From assembly GCF_018614205.1 (NCBI RefSeq), contig NZ_JAGGOS010000015.1:1-64000 (forward strand): a stretch of 64,000 nt of DNA. The letters are read 5' to 3'. Both the position numbers and the translations under genes were made by a program. Origin of the DNA: Streptomyces sp. ISL-36. Its GTDB lineage: Bacteria; Actinomycetota; Actinomycetes; Streptomycetales; Streptomycetaceae. The notes under the pieces are model-generated. The model had not been told where the DNA came from, made no database searches, and was given only the letters and a program-made list of their open reading frames with translations. This document shows positions 34,237 to 42,569 of the stretch, piece by piece. Numbering within the stretch: the first letter of the stretch is position 1; each line of letters begins with the position of its first letter.

Positions 34237-36813
34237 CTACGCCGCGCGGCCGTCGCACGCCTGCGCGCGCAGCGCCCTCGCCAGGTCGTCCCGCGACTCC
34301 AGGACCAGCCGGCGCAGCGCCGGGGCCGCGTCCTCGTGCGCGGAGAGCCACGCGTCCGTCGCCGCCAGCGTCCGCTCGTCGTCCTGCAGCCCCGGGAACA
34401 GCCCGCGGACGACGTCCATCCCGATCTGGATCGAGCGCTCGGCCCACAGCCGCTCGATCGCCGCGAAGTACTTCTCCGCGTACGGCGCGATCAACTCCCG
34501 CTGGGAGGGCTGGACGAAGCCCGCGATCGTCGCCTCCACCAGCGCGTTCGACAGCGTGTCCGACTCGACGACCTGCGCCCACGCCTGGGCCTTGACCGCG
34601 GCGGACGGCCGGGCCGCCAGACAGCGGACCTGGTGGCGCTTGCCGGTCGCGGTGTCGTCGCGGGCCAGCTCCTCGCCGATCCGGGCCTCGTCCGCGCGGC
34701 CGTGCGCGGCCAGCGGCTCCAGGAACGACCAGCGCAGCTCCTGGTCGACCTCGAGCCCGTCGATCGTGGCCGTGCCCTCGAGCAGTCCCTCCAGGAGCTG
34801 GAAGTCCGCGTCGGAGGAGGCCGTGGCGGCGAGGAACCGCGCCCAGGTCAGCTGGTGTTCGCTGCCCGGCTCCGCCAGCCGCAGCTCGCGCAGCCCGCCC
34901 TCGGCGAGCAGCCGGCCGCCCTCCGCACGCCACTCGGCCGCCGCGTAGTGCGTGACCGCCGACCGCGCCCAGGCATGGACCATCTGCAGTACACCGATGT
35001 CCGTCTCGCGGCCCGCGAACTCCAGTGCGACCGCGACGAAGTCCCGGGCCGGCATCAGGCCGTCCCGCGTCAGGTTCCACAGCGCCGACCAGCACAGGGC
35101 GCGGGCCAGCGGGTCGGTGATGTCGCCGAGGTGCCCCCGCAGCGTCGCCAGCGAGCCCTCGTCGAAGCGGACCTTGCAGTAGGTCAGGTCGTCGTCGTTG
35201 ACCAGCACCAGGTCGGGCCTGGCCGACCCCGCCAGCTCGGCCACGACCGTCCGCGCCCCGGTGACGTCCGTCTCGGCTCGTGCGTACCGCTCCAGCTCGC
35301 CCGCCGCCGAAAGCCGGTAGAGCCCGACGGCCGCCCGGTGCGGTCGCAGCTCGTCGCCTTCCTGGACGACGGCCAGTTCGGTGATCCGGCCCTCCGCGTC
35401 GTACGTCACCACCGGCGTCAGCGTGTTGACCCCGGAGGTCTCCAGCCAGGACCGCGACCAGGCCTTCATGTCGCGGCCGGAGGTCTCCTCCAGGACGGAG
35501 AGCAGATCACCCAGGCGCGTGTTGCCGTACGCGTGGCGCTTGAAGTAGCGGCGCGCCCCCTCCAGGAACGCGTCCCTCCCCGCGTACGCCACCAGCTGCT
35601 TGAGCACCGAGGCACCCTTGGCGTACGTGATGCCGTCGAAGTTCAGCTTGGCGTCCTCCAGATCACGGATGTCGGCCGTGATCGGGTGGGTGGAGGGCAG
35701 CTGGTCGGCCCGGTACGCCCAGGACTTGCGGTTGTTGGCGAAGGTCACCCAGCTGTTGGTGAACCGCGTCGCCTCCGCGAGCGAGAACGAGCCCATGAAG
35801 TCGGCGAAGGACTCCTTCAGCCACAGGTCGTCCCACCACACCATCGTGACCAGGTCGCCGAACCACATGTGCGCCATCTCGTGCAGGATGACGTTCGCCC
35901 GGCGCTCGTACGCGGCCTGGGTGACCTTGCCCCGGTAGATGTACTCCTCGCGGAAGGTCACCATGCCCGGGTTCTCCATCGCGCCGAGGTTGTACTCGGG
36001 GACGAAGGCCTGGTCGTACTTCCCGAAGGGGTACGGGTAGTCGAAGTTGTCGTGGAAGAAGTCGAAGCCCTGCTTCGTGATCAGGAAGACGTCGTCCGCG
36101 TCGAAGTGCTTCGCGAGCCCCTTGCGGCACATCGCGCCGAGCGGGATCTCGATGTCCCCGCGCTTGTAGGTGTCCGTGACGTAGTGGTACGGCCCCGCGA
36201 CGACGCAGGTGATGTACGTCGAGATGGGCGCCGTCTCCGCGAAGCGCCACACGCCGTCGGCGCCCCGCTCGCCCACCCCGTTCGACCAGACCGTCCACCC
36301 TTCCGGCGCGGTCACCTCGAAGCGGTAGGGCGCCTTCAGGTCGGGCTGCTCGAAGTTCGCGTACACCCGGCGGGCGTCGGCCGGCTCGTACTGCGTGTAG
36401 AGGTAGACCTCGCCGTCCTCCGGGTCGACGAAGCGGTGCATGCCCTCACCGGTCCGGCTGTAGGCGCACTGCGCGTCGACCACCAGCACGTTGTCGTCCG
36501 CGAGACCGTCGAGCGCGATCCGCGAGCCGTCGAAGACGGCCGCCGGGTCCAGCGCGCGCCCGTTCAGCTCCACCGAGGTCACGGCCGGGGCCACGAGGTC
36601 CACGAAGGTCGCCGAACCCGTCCCCGTATGCCGGAAGCGGATCGTCGTCACCGAGCGGAAGGTCCGCACCGTCCCCCCGCCCTCGGCGGGGGTACCCCCA
36701 TCGCCGGACTCGCCGACCGCCGAGCGCAGGTCGAGGGCGACCTCGTACCCGTCGACGGACAGCAGCTCGGCCCGCTCGCGGGCCTCGTCGCGGGACAGAT
36801 TCTCACCGGGCAC
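34237..36813 (-). CDS. Aminopeptidase N (M1 family), copy 2
   Basis: An 858-residue cytoplasmic M1 metallopeptidase, the same length as the copy at 20089-22665. It shares the GAMEN motif (LGAMENPGMVTF), the zinc site HEMAHMWFGD (about residue 309) and the downstream Glu (LKESFADF). The two copies align along their whole length but differ at many positions, so this is an old duplication. The GTG at 36813 has AAGGAG 5 nt upstream. A longer in-frame reading exists but overlaps the divergent reductase gene. The gene is divergent from the DsbA-fold protein across 136 bases. Confidence 0.92.
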   Translation of the reverse strand: MPGENLSRDEARERAELLSVDGYEVALDLRSAVGESGDGGTPAEGGGTVRTFRSVTTIRFRHTGTGSATFVDLVAPAVTSVELNGRALDPAAVFDGSRIALDGLADDNVLVVDAQCAYSRTGEGMHRFVDPEDGEVYLYTQYEPADARRVYANFEQPDLKAPYRFEVTAPEGWTVWSNGVGERGADGVWRFAETAPISTYITCVVAGPYHYVTDTYKRGDIEIPLGAMCRKGLAKHFDADDVFLITKQGFDFFHDNFDYPYPFGKYDQAFVPEYNLGAMENPGMVTFREEYIYRGKVTQAAYERRANVILHEMAHMWFGDLVTMVWWDDLWLKESFADFMGSFSLAEATRFTNSWVTFANNRKSWAYRADQLPSTHPITADIRDLEDAKLNFDGITYAKGASVLKQLVAYAGRDAFLEGARRYFKRHAYGNTRLGDLLSVLEETSGRDMKAWSRSWLETSGVNTLTPVVTYDAEGRITELAVVQEGDELRPHRAAVGLYRLSAAGELERYARAETDVTGARTVVAELAGSARPDLVLVNDDDLTYCKVRFDEGSLATLRGHLGDITDPLARALCWSALWNLTRDGLMPARDFVAVALEFAGRETDIGVLQMVHAWARSAVTHYAAAEWRAEGGRLLAEGGLRELRLAEPGSEHQLTWARFLAATASSDADFQLLEGLLEGTATIDGLEVDQELRWSFLEPLAAHGRADEARIGEELARDDTATGKRHQVRCLAARPSAAVKAQAWAQVVESDTLSNALVEATIAGFVQPSQRELIAPYAEKYFAAIERLWAERSIQIGMDVVRGLFPGLQDDERTLAATDAWLSAHEDAAPALRRLVLESRDDLARALRAQACDGRAA

Positions 36814-36949
36814 GGTCACTCCTTCGTGGCTCGTTCGAAACAGCACCGATCCTCCCATGTGGGCCTGACACGCGGCACTCGGGGAATGCCCGTGGTGACC
36901 GGTGGCGTTGCTCTTGTGGCGCATAGAGATCCGTACCCCGAGGAGTGAC

Positions 36950-37585
36950 ATGTCCGAGAGCAGGACCACCGCCGACTTCTGGTTCGACCCGCTGTGCCCG
37001 TGGGCCTGGATGACCTCCCGCTGGATGCTCGAGGTGGAGAAGGTGCGCCCGGTCGATGTGCGCTGGAAGGTGATGAGTCTGGCCGTCCTCAACGAGGACA
37101 AGCTGGACGAGCTCCCGGCCGAGTACCGCGACATGCTGGAGACGAAGGCCTGGGGTCCGGTCCGTGTGGTGATCGCGGCCCAGCAGCTGCACGGTGACGA
37201 GGTGGTCGGCAAGCTCTACACCGCGCTCGGCACCCGCTTCCACAACAACGGCGATTGCCCCACGCGCGAGGCGATCTCGGGCGCCCTCGCGGATGTCGGC
37301 CTGCCGGCCGAGCTGGTCGACTACGCCGAGAAGGACACGTACGACACCGAGCTGCGCGCCTCCCACAAGGAGGGCATCGAGAAGGTCGGCCAGGACGTCG
37401 GCACGCCGGTCATCTCCGTGCCGGGCTCGGACGGCGACCACATCGCCTTCTTCGGCCCCGTGGTCACCCCGACCCCGCGCGGCGAGGCGGCGGCCCGGCT
37501 GTGGGACGGCACGCTGCTCGTGGCGTCGACGCCCGGCTTCTACGAGATCAAGCGCACCCGGACCGCGGCACCGAGCTTCGAGTAG
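36950..37585 (+). CDS. DsbA/FrnE-fold reductase of the mycothiol nitroreductase (Rv2466c) type
   Basis: A 211-residue thioredoxin-fold protein with the N-terminal FWFDPLCPWAW (Cys16), conserved MSLAVLNE, AWGPVRVVIAAQQLHG, VGTPVISVPG and FFGPVVTP. The mycobacterial relative is, from memory, a mycothiol-dependent reductase with a CPWC active site. Here the second Cys is Ala19, so a monothiol mechanism using mycothiol is likely. The ATG at 36950 follows GAGGAG. It lies between peptidase and superoxide dismutase genes, in keeping with a role in redox defence. Confidence 0.85.
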   Translation: MSESRTTADFWFDPLCPWAWMTSRWMLEVEKVRPVDVRWKVMSLAVLNEDKLDELPAEYRDMLETKAWGPVRVVIAAQQLHGDEVVGKLYTALGTRFHNNGDCPTREAISGALADVGLPAELVDYAEKDTYDTELRASHKEGIEKVGQDVGTPVISVPGSDGDHIAFFGPVVTPTPRGEAAARLWDGTLLVASTPGFYEIKRTRTAAPSFE

Positions 37586-37616
37586 TTCCAGTCGCCGTCG
37601 GCCGGTGGGCCGGCAC

Positions 37617-37657
37617 GGAAGAACCCCCGCGATTCACGTCATCGCGGGGGTTCTTCC
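37617..37657. terminator. Bidirectional terminator
   Basis: A perfect 17-bp stem (GGAAGAACCCCCGCGAT, 37617-37633, with 37641-37657) and a 7-nt loop lie after the reductase gene and ahead of the convergent sod gene. Confidence 0.88.
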
Positions 37658-37752
37658 TCTTTCCGCCCGCAGGTGAAGGTTGAGAAGACGATCACGAGCA
37701 GGACGCGTGGGTGCCGGTCAGAGGCGGATCCGGAGGCAGGTCCGGAGGAGGA

Positions 37753-38397
37753 TCAGAGGGAGATCAGCGGGACCGACGTCTTGGCCGCCTGGTAGCGCCT
37801 GCTCACGTCCTGCCAGTTGACGACCTGCCACATGGCCTCGATGAAGTCCACCTTCTGGTTCTTGTACTGCAGGTAGAAGGCGTGCTCCCAGGCGTCGAAG
37901 ACCAGGACCGGGATCGAGCCCTGGCCGACGTTGCCCTGGTGGTCGTAGACCTGCTCGACGATCAGCCGGCCGCTGACCGGCTCGTACGCGAGGACGCCCC
38001 ACCCGGAACCCTGGGTGGTCGCGGCGGCCTTGGTCAGCTGGGACTTGAACCTGGCGAACGAGCCGAAGGACTCGGTGATCGCGTCCGCGAGCTCACCGAC
38101 GCCGTCGGCCGCCAGCGGCTCGCCACCGCCGCCGTCCTTCGGGCTGTCCATGTTGTTCCAGTAGATGGAGTGCAGGATGTGGCCGGAGAGGTGGAACGCG
38201 AGGTTCTTCTCCAGGCCGTTGATCGAGCCCCACTGCTCCTTGTCGCGCGCCTCTTCCAGCTGCTCCAGGGTGTCGTTCGCGCCCTTGACGTAGGCGGCGT
38301 GGTGCTTGTCGTGGTGCAGCTCGATGATCTGCGGATTGATCACCGGCTCCAGCGCCGCGTAGTCGTACGGCAGTTCCGGAAGGGTGTAGATCGCCAT
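37753..38397 (-). CDS. sodF: Superoxide dismutase, Fe/Mn family (SodF-like)
   Basis: A 214-residue cytoplasmic enzyme that converts superoxide to peroxide and oxygen. Metal ligands fit the family: His28 in HHDKHH, His76 in ILHSIYW, and Asp168 and His172 in DAWEHAFY. The ATG at 38397 begins the standard [13 protein letters not shown]. In S. coelicolor the Fe enzyme SodF is repressed by the nickel sensor Nur when the Ni enzyme is made; a matching inverted repeat sits 29-45 bases upstream of this gene. Iron rather than manganese is inferred from that context. Confidence 0.92.
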   Translation of the reverse strand: MAIYTLPELPYDYAALEPVINPQIIELHHDKHHAAYVKGANDTLEQLEEARDKEQWGSINGLEKNLAFHLSGHILHSIYWNNMDSPKDGGGGEPLAADGVGELADAITESFGSFARFKSQLTKAAATTQGSGWGVLAYEPVSGRLIVEQVYDHQGNVGQGSIPVLVFDAWEHAFYLQYKNQKVDFIEAMWQVVNWQDVSRRYQAAKTSVPLISL

Positions 38398-38425
38398 GTG
38401 CCGAGCCTCTCGCTGCTGGTGCTTA

Positions 38426-38442
38426 TTGCAACCTATATGCAA
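38426..38442 (-). promoter_or_regulatory. Candidate Nur box in the sodF promoter
   Basis: TTGCAA-N5-ATGCAA (38426-38431 and 38437-38442) lies in a short AT-rich patch 29 bases upstream of the sodF ATG. It resembles the Nur operator described for the sodF and nik promoters of S. coelicolor. Confidence 0.68.
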
Positions 38443-38505
38443 GTGCAGGCTAGCAGCAGTAGGCCTCCGAGTTGATCAGCCCTTGGGCCTAGGTCCCGCG
38501 TCGCA

Positions 38506-38542
38506 AAGAGGCCTCGGAAAGAGGCCTCGCGAAGAGGCCTCG
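38506..38542. repeat. Three tandem copies of AAGAGGCCTCG, 13-bp period
   Basis: Copies start at 38506, 38519 and 38532, exactly 13 bases apart. Each contains the 8-bp palindrome GAGGCCTC. They lie 64-116 bases upstream of the Nur-like box and 13 bases before the permease terminator. Confidence 0.75.
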
Positions 38543-38554
38543 CGCCGGAGAAAA

Positions 38555-38594
38555 CGCGAGAACCCCCGGCCCTGTCGGTCCGGGGGTTCTCGCG
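38555..38594 (-). terminator. Terminator of the first amino-acid permease
   Basis: A perfect 15-bp stem (CGCGAGAACCCCCGG, 38555-38569, with 38580-38594) begins 25 bases past the permease stop codon. Confidence 0.85.
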
Positions 38595-38618
38595 TACGCG
38601 GGGGAGGAGCGGTGGGGC

Positions 38619-40037
38619 TCAGGCGTCCCGCGACGCCGGCTCGCGCAGCTTCTGCAGGAGGAAACCGATCGCGGCGAGCATCACCGTGAGGCCGCCCGTC
38701 CAGTACAGCTGCACCCGGGTGCCCTCCTCGCGCGCCATCAGGAAGAAGATCGCCGCCATGCCCGCCAGCGCCACCCAGGTCAGCACCGGGAACGCCCACA
38801 TCTTCACGACCAGCTTCTCGGGCGCCTCGCGCTCGGTCCGCCGGCGCAGCAGGAGCTGCGAGACGGCGATGAAGAACCAGACGACGAGGATGATCGCGCC
38901 GATGGTGTTCAGCAGCCAGATGAAGATGTCCTCGGGGCGCCAGTAGCTGAGCAGCACGCACACGAAGCCGAAGACCGAGGAGACCAGCACCGCCGGACGC
39001 GGCACGCCGCCGAAGGTCCGGCCCAGCACCTTCGGGCCCTGCCCGCGGGCGACCAGCGAGGTGGCCATCCGAGAGGCGCCGTAGATGTTGGCGTTCATGG
39101 CCGACAGCAGGGCGATCAGCACGACCACGTTCATGATCTGACCAGCGGCGGGGATGCCCAGGTGGTCCAGAGTGGCGACGTACGGGCCCTTCTCGACGAC
39201 CGCCTTGTCGCCCCACGGGACGAGCGTGACGATGACCGCCATCGAGCCGACGTAGAAGAGCGCGATGCGCCACATCGCCGTACGGACGGCCTTGGCGACG
39301 CCCTTGACGGGATGCTCGGACTCGGCCGCCGCGATGGTGACGGTTTCCAGACCGCCGTACGCGAAGACGGAGGCGAGGAGTCCGACGATCAGGCCCTCGG
39401 AGCCGTGCGGGAAGAACCCGCCGTCACCGGTGAGGTTCGCGGCGCCGGGGGCGTCCGTGCCGGGCAGGACGCCGACGATGGCGAGCACGCCGATGCCCAG
39501 GAAGAGGACGATCGCCCCCACCTTGAGGGCGGCGAACCAGAACTCGAACTCGCCGAAGTTCTTCACCGCCGCCAGGTTGGTCCCGCAGAACACCAGCATG
39601 AAGAGGGCCACCCAGGCCCACTCCGGGGTGCCGGGGAACCAGCCGGTCATGATCTTGGCCGCTCCGATGCCCTCCAGGCCGACGGCCACGCAGAGCAGGA
39701 ACCAGAAGGCCCAGCCCGCGGTGAAGCCGGCCCAGGGGCCGATGGCGCGCTCGGCGTGGACGGAGAAGGAGCCGGAGGCCGGGTTCGCCGCCGACATCTC
39801 GCCGAGCATGCGCATCACCAGCATGACGAGCAGACCGGAGATCGCGTAGGCGACCACGATCGAGGGACCGGCGGCGGCGATGCCGGCTCCGGAGCCGACG
39901 AAGAGTCCGGCGCCGATGACGCCGCCGAGGGCGATCATCGAGAGATGGCGCTGCTTGAGGCCGTGCGAGAGGCCGTGCGAGGAGGTCGCCGGGTCGTCCT
40001 TGCGGTCGACGGGCGCGGGCGCGGTGGTCCGGGACAA
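38619..40037 (-). CDS. Amino-acid permease (APC/GabP type), copy 1
   Basis: A 472-residue proton-coupled amino-acid transporter with twelve membrane helices. Conserved landmarks are SHGLKQRHLSMIALGGVIGA leading into helix 1 (substrate-binding GAGLFVGSG), and FGEFEFWFAALKV before helix 6. The frame opens with TTG at 40037 without a clear ribosome binding site. Because no ATG or GTG is available upstream in frame, the exact start is uncertain, but the conserved part begins near residue 22. It is one of three related permease genes within 5.5 kb, all on the minus strand. Confidence 0.87.
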   Translation of the reverse strand: MSRTTAPAPVDRKDDPATSSHGLSHGLKQRHLSMIALGGVIGAGLFVGSGAGIAAAGPSIVVAYAISGLLVMLVMRMLGEMSAANPASGSFSVHAERAIGPWAGFTAGWAFWFLLCVAVGLEGIGAAKIMTGWFPGTPEWAWVALFMLVFCGTNLAAVKNFGEFEFWFAALKVGAIVLFLGIGVLAIVGVLPGTDAPGAANLTGDGGFFPHGSEGLIVGLLASVFAYGGLETVTIAAAESEHPVKGVAKAVRTAMWRIALFYVGSMAVIVTLVPWGDKAVVEKGPYVATLDHLGIPAAGQIMNVVVLIALLSAMNANIYGASRMATSLVARGQGPKVLGRTFGGVPRPAVLVSSVFGFVCVLLSYWRPEDIFIWLLNTIGAIILVVWFFIAVSQLLLRRRTEREAPEKLVVKMWAFPVLTWVALAGMAAIFFLMAREEGTRVQLYWTGGLTVMLAAIGFLLQKLREPASRDA

Positions 40038-40152
40038 GGGGCCGCCCTGTTCATTGGCCGATACGGGGAACGCGCCACAGTCTGGGTGGGGGCACCGCTT
40101 ACAGGGAACAGATGTCCGCTATACGGGCACGAGCTTCACACAAGGTGAAGGA

Positions 40153-41547
40153 CTACCTGCGCTTCGTGCGCAATTCTCGCACCCCGGCCACGAGGAGGAC
40201 CGCCCCGGTGGCCGCACCCGACCACAGCACCTGCGGCCGCGCCCCGTCGTCGGTCAGCATCAGGACCAGCACCGCACCCATCGCGGCCAGCGCCGCCCAC
40301 GTCAGCCAGGGGAAACCCCACATCCGCAGCGTCAGAGTCTCGGGCGCCTCCCGCTCGATCCGGCGGCGCAGCCTCAGCTGCGAGACCGCGATCAGGCCCC
40401 ACACGAAGAGCAGCACGGCGCCGACCGCGTTGAGCATGTAGAGGAAGACCGAATCCGGCCACTTCAGATTGAGCAGCACCGACACGAAGCCGAACGCCAC
40501 CGACGCGAGCACGGCCCGGCGCGGCACCCCGCCGCCCGTGACCTTCAGCAGACCCCGCGGTGCCTCACCGCGCTCGGCGAGCGAGAAGACCATCCGCGAG
40601 GAGCCGTACAGGTTCGCGTTGAGGGCCGAGAGCAGCGCCACGAAGACCACGATGTTCATGATCTGGCCGGCCGACGGCACCCCGATGGCGTCCAGCACAG
40701 CGACGTACGGGGACTCGCCCGGCTCCATGGAGGTCCACGGCAGCAGAGTCACGATGACCAGCATCGAACCGACGTAGAAGAAGAGGATCCGCCAGACCGC
40801 GCTGCGCACCGCCCGTGCCACGTTGCGCGCCGGGTCGTCCGACTCGGCCGCCGCGATCGTCACGACCTCCAGACCGCCGAAGGCGAAGACGACGGCGAGG
40901 ACGCCGGAGATCACGCCCTCCCAGCCGTTGGGGAGGAAACCGCCCTGCCCGGTCAGGTTCACCGTCCCCACCGGGTCGGTGTCGGGCAGCCATCCGACGA
41001 CGGCGAGGACGCCCAGGACGAGGAAGAGGACGATCGCGCCGACCTTCAGGGCGGCGAACCAGAACTCGAACTCGCCGAAGTTCTTCACCGCGGCGAGGTT
41101 GGCGACGGTGAACACGACCATGAAGACCAGCACCCAGCCCCACTGCGGCACGCCCGGCACCCAGCCGTGCGCGATCCGGGCCGCGCCCGTGGCCTCCACC
41201 GCGAGGACGACCACCAGCAGGAACCAGTACAGCCAGCCCACCGAGAAGCCCGCCCAGCGGCCGAGCGCCCGCTCCGCGTGGACCGAGAAGGCGCCGGAGG
41301 CCGGCATCGCCGCCGACATCTCGCCGAGCATCCGCATGATCAGCATCGCGAGCGTGCCCGCGATCAGATACGACAGGACGATGCCGGGACCGGCGACCGC
41401 GATGCCCGCGCCCGAGCCGACGAACAGTCCGGCGCCGATCACCCCGCCCAGGCCAAGCATCGTCAGGTGACGCTGCTTCAGTCCGTGGGACAGCGGCTCC
41501 GGTTCGGGGGCGAGGGGAGCCGAAGGGGCGGGCGGCGCGTCGTGCAT
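40153..41547 (-). CDS. Amino-acid permease (APC/GabP type), copy 2
   Basis: A 464-residue twelve-helix permease very similar to its neighbour. It has the same LSHGLKQRHLTML lead, GAGLFVGSGAGIAVAGPG helix 1 and KNFGEFEFWFAALKV motif. It begins at an ATG with a weak ribosome binding site and an Ala/Pro/Glu-rich N-terminus. The specific amino acid is unknown; relatives carry GABA, aromatic or branched amino acids. A 115-bp gap with no obvious terminator separates it from copy 1, so the two could be read as one transcript. Confidence 0.87.
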   Translation of the reverse strand: MHDAPPAPSAPLAPEPEPLSHGLKQRHLTMLGLGGVIGAGLFVGSGAGIAVAGPGIVLSYLIAGTLAMLIMRMLGEMSAAMPASGAFSVHAERALGRWAGFSVGWLYWFLLVVVLAVEATGAARIAHGWVPGVPQWGWVLVFMVVFTVANLAAVKNFGEFEFWFAALKVGAIVLFLVLGVLAVVGWLPDTDPVGTVNLTGQGGFLPNGWEGVISGVLAVVFAFGGLEVVTIAAAESDDPARNVARAVRSAVWRILFFYVGSMLVIVTLLPWTSMEPGESPYVAVLDAIGVPSAGQIMNIVVFVALLSALNANLYGSSRMVFSLAERGEAPRGLLKVTGGGVPRRAVLASVAFGFVSVLLNLKWPDSVFLYMLNAVGAVLLFVWGLIAVSQLRLRRRIEREAPETLTLRMWGFPWLTWAALAAMGAVLVLMLTDDGARPQVLWSGAATGAVLLVAGVRELRTKRR

Positions 41548-41813
41548 GGGAAGGGCTCGTGCTCTCGCTGGATTCGCAATGGGATTTATGGAGACCCCAC
41601 AGTCTCCCCGGTGACCGACCCCTGACGCAAAAGGGACCTCTCGGCGGGGTTCCCAGTGACAAGCATCACGTGGCGCGAGGGTTGGTCACCGGCCTTTGTC
41701 CGAACTCCACGAAGGGCTCAACCTCCGCTTTGTGGGCGGCTGATGGTGATCGAGCGTTCACTCCTCGACTACGGTCAAGCTGTCCCCGTCACTCTCACCC
41801 CTGCGGAGTACCG

Positions 41814-42407
41814 ATGAGCACCGCCGCCGCACCCGTCCGTCCCCTCCGCCCGGGGACGGTTCTCGCCGACCTCGTTCCCGCCAGCCGGGCCCGCGACATC
41901 GCGCTGGTCGTCGGCGGCGCCGCGCTCACCGGCATCGCCGCTCAGATCGCCGTCCCGGTCCCCGGCTCGCCGGTCCCGGTCTCCGGCCAGACCTTCGCGG
42001 CCCTGCTCGTCGGCACCGCGCTCGGCGCCCGTCGCGGCTTCCTCTCCCTCGCGCTGTACGCCCTCGTCGGCATGGCGGGCGTGCCCTGGTTCGCGCAGGC
42101 CTCCTCGGGCTGGGCGATGCCCTCCTTCGGCTACATCCTCGGCATGCTGCTCGCCGCCACCGTCGTCGGCGCCCTCGCGCGCCGGGGGGCCGACCGCTCC
42201 GTCCTCCGGACGGCGGGCACGATGGCGCTCGGCTCCCTGATCATCTACGCGGTGGGCGTGCCGTACCTCGCCCTCGCCACCGGCATGTCGCTGCCGCAGG
42301 CGGTCGCGGCCGGCCTGACCCCGTTCCTGATCGGTGACGCCCTCAAGGCCGCGCTCGCGATGGGCGTCCTGCCCACCGCCTGGAAGCTCGTCGGCCGCAA
42401 GGGCTGA
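41814..42407 (+). CDS. bioY: Biotin transporter substrate-binding subunit BioY
   Basis: A 197-residue membrane protein with about six helices that binds biotin in the membrane (S-component of an ECF transporter). Family signs are AQIAVPVPGSPVPVSGQTFA, LGARRGFLSLALYALVGMAGVP and a Pro-rich loop with GWAMPSFGYILG. The ATG at 41814 has GGAG 7 nt upstream. No bioM/bioN energising genes or biotin-synthesis genes are adjacent, so it may work alone or share a common ECF module. It is divergent from permease copy 2. Confidence 0.88.
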   Translation: MSTAAAPVRPLRPGTVLADLVPASRARDIALVVGGAALTGIAAQIAVPVPGSPVPVSGQTFAALLVGTALGARRGFLSLALYALVGMAGVPWFAQASSGWAMPSFGYILGMLLAATVVGALARRGADRSVLRTAGTMALGSLIIYAVGVPYLALATGMSLPQAVAAGLTPFLIGDALKAALAMGVLPTAWKLVGRKG

Positions 42408-42497
42408 GCCGCCCCGGAGCGACATCGCGCCTGCGGCGCGCCGACCGGGCCCGGGCCGTGCGGCGCGGAAGACGCCGGTGGCGGTGAAAAGACGACA

Positions 42498-42534
42498 GGA
42501 GGCTCTCCGTTCCCCAGAGGAACGGAGAGCCTCC
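42498..42534. terminator. Bidirectional terminator
   Basis: A perfect 16-bp stem (GGAGGCTCTCCGTTCC, 42498-42513, with 42519-42534) and a 5-nt loop lie between bioY and the convergent permease copy 3. Confidence 0.87.
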
Positions 42535-42569
42535 CTCGTATGTCCGACATCGCCCGCCGGGTGGCGGAA

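Noticed and set aside
41656..41669. CRP-like dyad GTGA-N6-TCAC in the permease-bioY gap
   Set aside because: The arms are only 4 bp and match no streptomycete Crp site I recall; chance occurrence is likely.
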